This document shows positions 25,551 to 35,002 of a DNA stretch of 64,000 nt, one piece after another. How positions within the stretch are numbered: the first letter of the stretch is position 1; every line of letters starts with the position of its first letter. Under the pieces are notes generated by a model. The model ran no database searches. It had not been told where the DNA came from and was given only the letters and a program-made list of their open reading frames with translations. This DNA comes from Cylicocyclus nassatus (lineage: Eukaryota; Nematoda; Chromadorea; Rhabditida; Strongylidae): assembly GCA_958299035.1 (NCBI GenBank), contig CATQJL010000001.1, forward strand, positions 35,874,780 to 35,938,779, written 5' to 3'. The position numbers and the translations under genes were made by a program.

Positions 25551-26422
25551 TTAGTAATTTCTTCTTGCAGCAGCCGGTTTCTAATTTCCTCTGTGTCCTT
25601 TCGGGCATTCAGACCGTGAACCACCATGTGGCGCCTTACATGGGGTTTTGCCAAATCATATGCATCACCTAGATGTTTAGAATGCTTTGAACTTTAAAAT
25701 GTAAAGTGAATCCAACCTTTTGCAAGGTTTTCTTTTACTGCTTTCATGAGGCTGCCTTCTCTACCTAGATTCGATGGCATACCCGGATCCAACCCAAGTC
25801 CAGGTGCAGGATGCATTCGTTGGAGTGCTAACTGTTAAAGTTACTGTTAGGATGCTAGGCCCATTACGCTGCACCTTAAAACATGCAATGATGTTGGAGC
25901 ATACTTACACCAACAGGGCTTACGTCATGATGTTTTCTAGAGACTCCGTCTTTATGTTACTCCTTTCCTACCTAGAAAGCCTGTTAGCAGCAGAGAAACT
26001 GCGCTCGGGGTCGACGTTGCTTGCTGGGAGGATGAGAACGCATTTTATGGACTAAAAAGAAGCTTTTGCTGTAGTCAAAAAAGACGGATAGACGAATATC
26101 AATGAGAGTCATGTAATGATTCCAGCCGACAAAACTGCACTTTTTGCGCTGCTGATCCTTGCCATCCTGGTAGGTCTGATTCAAAAATTAGAAGAAAACA
26201 ATTCCCTAAAAAGGAATTATTTCAGCTCATCTTCATCTACCTTCTCCTGAAGAAAAGAATAATTATTTGTGAAATACCGAGTCCGCCTCCCGCCAACGTC
26301 TATGATCTCATTTCAGTGGATCTCTCAATGAAATCTTCAATTGTTATTATGTTCATATAATAAAAATGAAAGACAAAACTATGTAATTTCCATGTTCCGT
26401 TTTCTTTGAACCTGGGCGTTGC

Positions 26423-26514
26423 TTATAATCTTCAACTCTATTGAATCTCCAGTGAACGAATAAATCTGCCACCATATCAAACCTGTGCGGCACAATAGAG
26501 CTGAAGATTATAAG
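26423..26514. repeat. 92-bp hairpin
   Basis: CTTATAATCTTCAACTCTATTG pairs with CAATAGAGCTGAAGATTATAAG (shown in the 26423-26444 and 26493-26514 arms). It lies within the hAT-like element; a small MITE. Confidence 0.6.
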
Positions 26515-26654
26515 AAAACTATAGGCAGTTCAGGAGCTAGCTTGGGAGTTCGGGGGTGGGGGGGGGGGGGGATCGTGCCGAGGTCCCGCCCAAGGGGGGG
26601 GGGGTCGTATCCGACGGTCATGTGCCACACCCCCCGCTTTACCCTGGCTATGAC

Positions 26655-29018
26655 AGGCATGCGGTACGGGGTTAGAATTTTTACGTTGCTGGGCTAATAA
26701 TTAAACAGGTAAACTGTCTGGTGATGGTGTTTTCGTATGATGACACACTCAGGGGTGGTCAGTTGTTTAGTTCGAAGTTGAGAGGCATTTAGTGCAACAT
26801 TTGCAGCATAACACGCCGTTCGTCTACAAGCAAGGAAAAACAAATGGACCGATTAGCCGTGTGCGATACTGAGCTATCCGAAACATGATGATTGACTACT
26901 GAAAGGATAACCTTGGAGTTGATCAAGCATTTACAGGAGCATAAGGAAGACAGACATCACGGAGCGGATTATCACCGTATGAGAAATCATATGCTGTATT
27001 CGGATACGTACCACAAGTTCGTAGTTCAGCTGGACGAAGATATGGACATGCACTATAAGGCAGACCATGCAGAGAAGCACCATGGGGTCCAAACTACGGG
27101 CGCGCACGCATCGACATCCAGGCGCGGTATCTGGACACGTCGCGGAAAAGATCGCAATAACATTACAGAGCTTACTACATTTTTCTCTGGAAGGGGCCCA
27201 ATGTAGTAACGCTTACAGGCTTGCATACATTCAGGTTGGGCTTGGATTAGCTCAATATACCCAAGTTCTTGTAGTCATGGGTTTTATTTTGTGTGTACAA
27301 GACATAAAGTCGCAAAATATGTAGTTGCACCATATTCCAGGTTGCTACTCTTGTGCTGTTGATTCGTTCCATCGTGTCTAACCATTTTTCTTAATTATTC
27401 ATCTCAGTCTTATCTGTAGTGTTCTTTCATTCCATCTTTCTTCGAAGCAGCTTCTCATTTTCTGTCATAAATTTTTAACCCTTTAAATCAACATTTTTAC
27501 TAAGTCCGTGGAATGAAGGGCCCACCATATGCCTTTACTTTGCTATGCTCAGCATTCTAGATAGTCTCTACTCTCCCTGAGCGAAGTTACAGCGAAATTT
27601 GTGAGGTGGACTTAAATCATAATTAACATGTTTGGAACCGCGAAATCGCGCGCGGCGAAAAAGAGGGTATTTTCAGCCGTTAGCCAACAAAGGGACCTTA
27701 ATTCGTATACTGTGTTCTACACTTGTAATCAGCATGTCAGAATCATACCTAAACTGCTGAGTGAATTCGAAGTGTTTGAATTTTGTCGCCAGAGAAGGAC
27801 TGAAAGATGGGAACAAGAACTCAGTTTCTAATTGTATCCAAAAGTATCTATGTTGTACACGATACACATCGTTATTGGAACTACGGTTTTTCTCTTGAAT
27901 TCGAAGCAAAGAGAAGTTGCGACGTCGCACGCGTCGTTCGCGTTGCCGCACTTCGTTGCAACTGTTGTTCGATTTGTGTCCATATCTCCTAAACAAATAT
28001 CGGCGGCACAACTCTACAGAGTCATTTGAAAAGTAGAAGCTTAAGCCTTTGACTTGATAACCTTGGACAAAAAGAAAACCTCCTGCAAACATTAAAAGGA
28101 TCCTTGAAAGGCGCGTGCTGCACCATGTGCAGCACCGCTCCGCAACGTATTAATGGTGACCCTACCGTAACCTTGTAAAAAATGTGAAATAGTGATCATC
28201 ATTAACGATTCTCTCATGCAAAATTAGTTGCAGCCATGGCATCAATAGATTACTGCCATTATGGCGCATGAGATCTCTCATCGCGTGCAGGCAGTTCTTC
28301 CAAAGAAAACATAGGCTTTCTGAGCTCTCGAAGTCGTCACAAAGTGCTCATTCTGTCCCTTTCAAATACTTGCTCTTGTCCGCATCTCACTCCTGTTCAT
28401 AGATTATATATAACGGGCCAAGAGGAAGATTTTCGTGATCAGTGTGTCAATAAAAAAATCCACTTTAGATTACGTCCCACAAAGTCATTCCTTTTATATC
28501 GCAGGCGAACGCGTCCTCACCGGCGCTTTGTCTTAGACAGCAACCTAAGAGGTTCAAAACGGAGTTCTTCGAGACTTTCTGACGATGTGGCTCTGCAAAA
28601 ATTAGCGTTACTATTATCGTTTGCGGGCTTTTTCCTACATATCTTGTTCTAGTTTGTAATTGCTCAACGGCAGTGTCTTTCAGCACCTTTATCACATGGT
28701 ATTGGACACTGATAGGCTCGTCATTATTGAATGGCCGTAATGAAATGCCGAGTTTTCGATAACTTCTAACTTTCTGACGAGACCACATTCATCAGAGGAT
28801 TCAAGATATCTGCGTTTCTTTTCTCGAAAGCTTCACAAACACTCTGCCACCTACTCCTGGGTAATCTTTCGCTCAACTTCAAATCTTTTGTCGTAATTTC
28901 GCTTCATTTTGAATCCCACTTCTGAGTTACGCTCTTGTTCCGCCTTTCGACTCTTTATACTAGTTAGGAATTCATGCTTATAGTCCTCAGGATCTATCTA
29001 ATTAAATGGATTTATCTT
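26655..29018. other. Unannotated stretch with a few unassigned open frames
   Basis: A 104-codon frame (26892-27206) rich in His, Asp and Glu and opposed frames of 139 and 67 codons (27628-28092) are the longest. No family was recognised, no start or splice arrangement is convincing, and the GC-richer patch at 27900-27960 explains part of the openness. Could be a decayed mobile element. Confidence 0.35.
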
Positions 29019-29019
29019 G

Positions 29020-29237
29020 ATAGGGAAGGATACTTGGTGACCCCGGCCATTCATAATATATCGAAAAATGCGCCTTTTAATGCTGGTTCGAATACTGTTT
29101 TCTATATCTGCGAAAAAAACCTGGATGGAGTTATAATTACTTTTTCAAGAAATTGCCCTACAACGGAGGGTGAAATCATTGATAAAAAAATTTTCTTTCC
29201 TCTTCAAATGCTGGATATGATTTGGAAGGTATAGATA
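29020..29237. mobile_element. Half copy of the CAAGGGAAGG-ATACTT foldback family
   Basis: It begins ATAGGGAAGGATACTTGGTG and stays alignable with the element at 43692-44155 through the GCTGGTTCGAATACTG segment to about 29237. The right terminus is missing. Confidence 0.6.
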
Positions 29238-29296
29238 CAACGTACACCTTTCAAGATTACTTCAAACGGTAAAATAGACCATATTGGGTGACTCTA

Positions 29297-29562
29297 AACA
29301 TTGACGATCATCCAGATTTTTAGCTGTCTGCCTTCTGGGACCAAGGCCTTCTAAAAACCAGCCCCATTTTTCAACTATAATTACGCATACTGCCATCTAC
29401 AGTACACCTACAGTAGATCTGATAGGCTGAAAATAACGGTAGAGGTCATCCCTAAACTCAGTGCAGAAGAAAGCTCGTGGAGTATGTTTATCAAAGTATA
29501 GTTGTCACTTTAACAAAATTCAAACCTTGACACACATGGTGTGTCAAGCGGTCCCTGGCTGA
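29297..29562 (-). mobile_element. Partial piggyBac-like MITE
   Basis: It is the reverse complement of most of the element at 33694-34004: ACATTGACGA end, GCATACTGCCATCTACAGTA, and the palindrome TTGACACACATGGTGTGTCAA near 29527. The second terminus is lost where the Penelope-like remnant begins. Confidence 0.6.
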
Positions 29563-29884
29563 CAACAGCAAGGTACCATTCTGCCTCTCCTTTGATTCGG
29601 ACAAGATGAGCAAAGATATCAGGGCATGCGTGCAAAAATCAGGCCTGCAGAACTCGTTGAGAGTCGTAGAGATTCCTTCCCCCAATTTGAAACAGCGTTT
29701 AGTGCGAAACAGAGCACACGATAGAGCATGCGACGGTGAGAGTTGTATCATTTGCGAAACAAACAATCCTGGGATTATGTGCTCAGAAGCTAACTATCTC
29801 ATCATAAGCGCTGTGGGGAGAAATATGTAGGAAAGACGGGAAGGCCACTATGCGTTAGAATTAAGGAGCACTTGGATGGGTTAC

Positions 29885-29931
29885 GGAGATCACGATTGTC
29901 GACCCCCTTGGGGTCGACAATCGTGATCTCC
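29885..29931. repeat. Perfect 22-bp inverted duplication in the Penelope remnant
   Basis: GGAGATCACGATTGTCGACC(CC) is followed after CTT by its exact complement. The left arm is coding sequence of the GIY-YIG region, so the right arm is a local inverted copy, probably from template switching. Confidence 0.85.
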
Positions 29932-30304
29932 ATAAGTTTTGTCACCAGAACGCAGAGCTCGATATCTCACTTATCATACTATCAAGGGAGTCTGAGGTGT
30001 CGGCGTGAAAGACTCTTGAGGCGTGCTGGATTTCATTCAGAAATCCGAAAATGAATCGAAACGACGAATGCATCGCCGTGACTACTGATCTCGCGCCGTT
30101 CCTGGATTTATGCAAGTTTTGATCACACCGGGGACCGACCTCATTCAACGCAAAGCGCATACCAGCCAGCGGTGGTCTGTAGCAAATCTTATCGGCTAAG
30201 GGAGCTATGCTCTAGGTTAGGCAGGAGTCTAGTCTACTTCTCAGATCTTTTCCTGCAATGGATGAGATTTGATGGATTTATGAATGTTCTATGCTTTATA
30301 GGCT

Positions 30305-30328
30305 CTGACGAAGGCGACTAGGCCGAAA
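30305..30328 (+). ncRNA. Hammerhead-ribozyme-like core in the Penelope 3' end
   Basis: CTGACGA (30305-30311), a short GGC...GCC stem and GAAA (30325-30328) match the CUGANGA-stem II-GAAA core of hammerhead ribozymes, which Penelope-like elements are known to carry. One unpaired A precedes stem II and stems I and III are not obvious, so it may be a decayed motif or coincidence. Confidence 0.35.
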
Positions 30329-30394
30329 CGTTAGCCGAATAAACGGTTTAAGAATCTTGATTCCGGCTACAGCAAACCAAAATATTTAACAAAA

Positions 30395-31021
30395 TGGCTA
30401 GTCGAACATGGAACATTATGTTGGCTGTGGAACTCACCGTGCGATGCTAACCATCATGAACAAATTTTGAACAACTGCTCATTCCATAAACTTTTTCTTG
30501 TAGGAGCGAACTTTGGGAAGAGGAAATCCTCATGTAGAAGATCAAAAGAGAATTCCTGTCAGTTGCTGGAATTATTATGGTCGGGTAATTTCCATAAAGG
30601 ACAGTCACTTCCATCATCACTTTTCTGAGCAAAAATCTTCACAAATAATTAGGTACAACCGTGACGAATTGACGATCAATGCAATCATTCTTTTTGGCGC
30701 TGTTTTTGCGTAAAAATTGACCTTTTCCTCACTCGGCTTAGGTCCATGGTCTGCGCATATACTTGCCAAGCAAATCCACAGCTTCGCAAAAAGTACGATC
30801 AACGATCCACTCTGGTGGGCCAAAAGTCGCGTGGACCCCTTTGACGCGCAGTTTTCAAAGATTCCAGTTGTCGGATCGGCGCGCTTATGCACGGTTCAGT
30901 AGCATGCTGCTAGAGTGCTACGGCCAGAATTTCAGCTTGACTACAACTTGCTCTATAAATTTCGTGACAGACACATAAACATACCCACAGACAAACAAAC
31001 AGAAGCTATTATAAGTCATGA
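30395..31021 (-). mobile_element. Second Helitron-like copy, 3'-truncated
   Basis: On the minus strand it begins TCATGACTTATAATAGC after A, the same 5' end as 15039-15752, and stays alignable over most of its length (ACGAAATT.. after TCTGTC repeats; GCGCCAAAAAG; CACGGTGAGTT near the other end). The 3' hairpin and CTRR end are missing where it meets the Penelope remnant. Confidence 0.65.
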
Positions 31022-32159
31022 TTATTATCACTTGAATTTATGAGTTCTGCATTAGAAATGTCAGAGTGATTGACAAAACTTACAAAACAATTAATGTTAC
31101 CTAATTCCTTCCTCTTTTCTAAAGAGAGGACGTTTCGTCGATGTTGACGCACAGACTGGAGATCACTAAGAAGCACGCGCCGCGAGGTAAATCTTGCACT
31201 AGTACAAATTTGCCATTGTACAAGTCGTGCTCTACAACATTTCAGGCGCGTCTCGCGTAGTCCGCAACGTTTGAGTATTCGGTGCGGTTAACGAACCGCC
31301 GACTGATAATCATCGCTGTGATGACATGGCTCACACAACCAATAATCATGAGGTTTTCGCTTTCAGATAGTAAGAAAACACAAGGCGTAAAGCGTGATCC
31401 AAATTACTACATCTACACAACAGATATCGTCGAATCCCTAAAGATAGCGATCGGGGCAATACAAAGTTTTGGTAGTATGTACATGTGGCAGTTTTTGATA
31501 GCGAGAGAGAAAAGCACTGCTTTGGGATGAAGGTTAAACAAGTTTTCAATGTGTTCAAATGTCTACTATGATCCCACTATACCCACGGGAGTCGCCTATA
31601 ACAAGTCAAATCAAGGGAATCCAAAATATACAAATCCAAAGCCGCTACAAAAGAAAGGCCATCAACATTGAATCAGTGGCTCCGAAGCAAGACTGACTTC
31701 ATTGTCTTTCGCCAATCGTCTTCGCCCAACTACTGCCTACTATCGTAGTCATCATGCCGCACCTCATTAGAATCATAAGTGTACCCAGGTAGATAGAACA
31801 CATGAAGTTTCATCTTCATCTAGGGTTACAACCGTGAAGCCTACGACAGACTGTGGCTCGTATGATTCGAAGTAGCAGTACACGTACTCCTCACTTAGAT
31901 CGCTTTACATATGTTAAGCAAACTTCGTTTATCAGACACCTTCATATCTCAAGCGTTTTTTTCCGGATCCTGGGCGCCATGCGGTTTTAGAAATCGCTTA
32001 GCTATGGAAATCGCAGGAGCTACGACCAAACCATAAGAGAGATATCATTTCTAGCTGCTCTTCTCAACTATTTTGGTTGGATACTTATGTTCAGCACAAA
32101 AAAACATGACAAAGTACAAGCTCAGTGATTCCTACTATCAGCTAGCCACTGCACTTACA
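31022..32159. other. Unannotated stretch
   Basis: Frames of 70-82 codons on both strands at 31282-31558 overlap and have no recognisable domain. No repeat pair seen. Confidence 0.4.
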
Positions 32160-32167
32160 GTCATGCC

Positions 32168-33219
32168 CAGGGCCCGGCACAGATGGTTTGGGGTCAAACT
32201 GGACTTCGTTTTTGACGATAGAAGCAACGGAGATATCGTTTTTGTAAGGTCCTAGAGGAAGCGCCAAAAATGACGAACATGTCAGGCTTTACGAGTTGAA
32301 CGTGTTCTTTCGTAAGCGCGCGAATTTTAAACGCAAGACTCAAACAGACAAATGACTTGTTTACAGTGCACAAAAATCACATGGCTCCGAATTTGGGCTA
32401 TGTGTGTACAATATTATTCCAAACTTTGTTATGTAAAAAGTTCCAAAAACTTATGTGTTAATATCCGTTCCCGAATTTGTTGGTTTCTAGACCAACACCA
32501 AACCAACTGGGTTGGTTCGGAGCATAAATATCGGAGAGCTCACATAAGTTTTGAATTTCGATTGACGATTAGAACGGTCAAAAATCTATTATATAGTGAA
32601 GAGAGCGAATAAAACCATTGCCTCTCCTCTTTTTTTTGAATCAAAAATAGTGTAATTTTACGCGTTGATAGATTTCGCGCTCCAATCACATGCGGTGTCC
32701 TTTGAACTATGTGGAGAAAAATGCATCGCCGGATTGTTGGGGCCACAGATTTGGTTGGCCTAGGAGGTTTTCGACATTCCGAGCACTAAAATGGTAATAT
32801 ACCCAATGGCAGAGCCTTTAGTCAACTCGAAATGTTTTCTTCTTGTTTTTTGTTGTACCCTATTTTCAGGTGTATAAGCCGCACCCTTTTCGCTCTAAAG
32901 GCGAACACGCCAAAAGACTGACTGTCGTCATGGAGCGCGTTAAGTGAGAGCAGTATGCGATAAGGCGACCGCTTCGCGAGGTATATGCGCGGCGGCACGC
33001 CTGGGTCTGCTCGCGTTTAGAGCAAAAAGGGTGCGGCTTATACACCTGAAAATGGGGTACTAGATAACTCAAAATGCGCTTTTTTCGCTTTTTTATTGTT
33101 ATTTTGTTTGAATGAGGGTCTCTTACTGATTTTTACGCCGAGAGGGGCTTCGTAAATTTTGCGAAGTCATAGGGGACTTCGTTTCTAAAAACCTCCAAAC
33201 CAACGCGTGCCGGGCCCTG
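32168..33219. mobile_element. Non-autonomous hAT element, copy 2
   Basis: Same family and orientation as 5569-6443, with CAGGGCCCGGCAC termini and a perfect but different 8-bp duplication GTCATGCC (32160-32167, 33220-33227). Without the nested 200-bp MITE the copy is about 850 bp. It has no transposase. The independent 8-bp duplication proves a separate insertion. Confidence 0.9.
32858..33057. mobile_element. 200-bp TA-flanked MITE nested in hAT copy 2
   Basis: The ends, CCCTATTTTCAGGTGTATAA and its near-complement CCCCATTTTCAGGTGTATAA, share the next bases GCCGCACCCTTTT. TA flanks it on both sides (32856-32857, 33058-33059). It is absent from hAT copy 1, which serves as the empty site. Confidence 0.85.
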
Positions 33220-33227
33220 GTCATGCC

Positions 33228-33689
33228 TTTGGTACAGCGAAAAAAGCGGGTGAATTTGAACGTAAACAAAGCAAAAAATTGTGGAGAGCACGATTTAAGT
33301 TTTCTATTTAGGTACTTGAAAAAAAAGCAACTTTCCAGATCTTCAACCTAACCATGTTTTCGTTTGAAACAAGGAATGTTTTCATTTTAAAATATGTATT
33401 ATAGTTGGGTATAATGTAATATGTAGTTGTCTAAGCGCAGCTTTTCATTAGCTAGTCATAGAGGAACAAGCTTACAAATACGGCACATCAAATTTCGTGA
33501 CTTTGAGTCTGATCATAAATGTAAGACTCCGCTAGCTAGACCCAAAAAATTTGGATGCGCTTCCGTTATTCGAACCCATTTTTAAAGAGGGATTTTGCTT
33601 CTATCCTTATACCATATTGTCCCAACACCGCAGAAAAAAGTGACAACCTTGTGCCAAGTTCGGAATAAGCTGACTTGTCATTTACATGT
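33228..33689. other. Unannotated stretch
   Basis: AT-rich spacer between two mobile elements; nothing recognised. Confidence 0.4.
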
Positions 33690-33693
33690 TTAA

Positions 33694-34004
33694 CACATTG
33701 ACGACCTCTTGACACACCATGTGTGTCAAACAATGACTACCACGTGGGACCGCCTGACACACATAGTGTGTCAAGGCTTGTACTTCGTTAAAATGACGAC
33801 TATCCTAGTACAAACTCATCCCTGAAGTTTCCTTTTGCTGTCAATTAGTAATGACCTCTAACTTCTTTGTCAGCCCTTCACTGCTACAGTAGATATACTG
33901 TAGATGGCAGTATGCGTGATTTTATCTAAAAAATACTGACTGGTCCGTGAAAGGTTTTGGTGCCAAGAGGCAGACAATCAAAAATTTGCGTTGTCGTTAA
34001 TGTG
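33694..34004. mobile_element. 311-bp piggyBac-like MITE with TTAA duplication
   Basis: Flanked by TTAA (33690-33693, 34005-34008), with ends CACATTGACGAC and GTCGTTAATGTG. TTAA-specific insertion is diagnostic of piggyBac-type elements. The left part holds two near-palindromes, TTGACACACCATGTGTGTCAA and CTGACACACATAGTGTGTCA. Related copies are at 29297-29562 and about 50774-51095. Confidence 0.75.
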
Positions 34005-34008
34005 TTAA

Positions 34009-34402
34009 CAAGTTTTAACAAGTTTTGTGTCGTCTACCTACCAACTAATTCATCCTATTTTCTAATCAACACTAATCCTCCCTTCTCCCCACAGTTCAAC
34101 AAATCTGGAACGATATTGAATAATAAAAATGTCACTCTGTTTCAAGTTGATTATGTTAGAGTTGCACACAGAACACAGAAAAATGGGAGGGTTCCCACAC
34201 CCAAGAATAAGTGGCGGCAGCTAGATACTTCATATCATCAGTTGTATTCTTATCTGGCTAAATTCAAAAACAGCTAAAAGAGGCGAAAACAGTTCCATTA
34301 GAAAGTTTTTCTTGTATTGCTGACCGTGAAGATGCTCTACCGAATTTTTTGAAGTGTTCTGCTTTATTGGAAAGCAATATTTTAGTGCTCCTGTTATCTC
34401 AC
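34009..34402. other. Unannotated stretch, weak candidate terminal exon
   Basis: After a good acceptor (CTTCTCCCCACAG, about 34095) an open frame runs to a stop at 34275-34277 with a basic tail. No upstream exon, start or family could be identified, and the frame continues upstream into the piggyBac-like MITE, which argues against a real gene. Confidence 0.25.
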
Positions 34403-34825
34403 AAGGGAAGGATACTCGATCGCAGTGACGATTGAGTAAGCGGTCTATACCGCGTATACCGTCCCCAGACGGTGATCTCTAGACCGCACTCCATACCTGC
34501 TATGGCGTCATTCTGAAAGACCTATCGAGGATTTTTGGCTGTAGGCGCATTTAAGCACTAGACTTGCCTCACACTGACGTTGTCGACTGGTGCAGTGGAT
34601 AGTGGCCTGGAATGCCGATCCGTATTATTTCGTGGGTTCGATTCCTTTCGGATGCAGCCGGCTTTGCGTTTTTGCAAAATTCTTCATAGCTCTTCAAGAA
34701 TAACGTCATAGCAGACAGATATGGAGTGCGGTTTAAAGATCACTGTCTGGCTATGGTATACGCGGTATACACCGCTTACCCGGTGGCGGCTCAGGAGTTC
34801 CAAAAGCTTCGCCGCCTTTCCTTGC
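34403..34825. mobile_element. Foldback of the CAAGGGAAGG-ATACT family with tRNA-like loop
   Basis: The left end CAAGGGAAGGATACTCGATC and right end (complement of CAAGGAAAGG) enclose arms sharing TATACCGCGTATACC and ACCGCACTCCATA. The loop carries a tRNA-like sequence (34585-34665). The TWA duplication is not preserved, suggesting an older insertion. Confidence 0.6.
34585..34665 (+). other. tRNA-like Pol III promoter sequence
   Basis: An A-box-like TGGTGCAGTGGATAGTGGC is followed about 35 nt later by a perfect B box GGTTCGATTCC. The T stem is weak and no clean acceptor stem exists, so it is a tRNA-derived relic or SINE head rather than a tRNA gene. Confidence 0.6.
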
Positions 34826-34832
34826 AGGGGTA

Positions 34833-35000
34833 CAGGGCTCCTAAATTGCATAGTCGCTTGCACCAGCGGTCGCGCGACCGCGTCGCGCCCGGGCATTTTG
34901 CCGGCGCCGGCGCCATCGATCGAGGCGGCGCCATTGATGCCCGGGCGCGACGCGGTCGCGCGACCGCTGGTGCAAACGACTCTGCAATTTAGGAGCCCTG
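34833..35000. mobile_element. 168-bp GC-rich palindromic MITE
   Basis: TA flanks it (34831-34832, 35001-35002) and it ends CAGGGCTCCTAAATTGCA. Arms of about 65 bp differ by only about three bases and include GGTCGCGCGACCGCGTCGCG and CCCGGGC; the loop has GCCGGCGCCGGCGCC. Much more GC-rich than its surroundings. Frames of 88-141 codons across it are produced by the palindrome, not by genes. Confidence 0.8.
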
Positions 35001-35002
35001 TA

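Larger units (their letters stand above)
24189..26646. mobile_element. 2.46-kb hAT-like element with poly-G tracts
   Basis: Termini CAGGGTAAAGCGGAGGGTG (left) and the complement of CAGGGTAAAGCGGGGGGTG (right) are flanked by 8-bp sequences ACTATGAC and GCTATGAC, seven of eight matching. Poly-G runs lie just inside both ends (24223-24236; 26560-26574 and 26596-26607). It holds a nested TWA foldback (24723-25550) and a short hairpin (26423-26514). The remaining 1.6 kb has frames up to 107 codons but nothing resembling a hAT transposase. Confidence 0.75.
29575..30370 (+). pseudogene. Penelope-like element remnant (GIY-YIG endonuclease part)
   Basis: In several frames the sequence reads as the C-terminal part of a Penelope-like element polyprotein, which nicks target DNA for reverse transcription. 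In order: LVRNRAHDRACDGESCIIC (Cys-rich linker, from about 29699), a stop after a frameshift at 29830, then CGEKYVGKTGRPLCVRIKEH (GIY-YIG domain, 29814-29873), LDGLRRSRLSTPLGS, and a tail with PKMNRNDECIAVTTDLAPF (about 30043-30100). A TGA lies inside the SA-KTLEA segment near 30008, and an inverted duplication at 29885-29931 replaces conserved sequence. The upstream RT is absent. It is a dead fragment. Confidence 0.75.
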
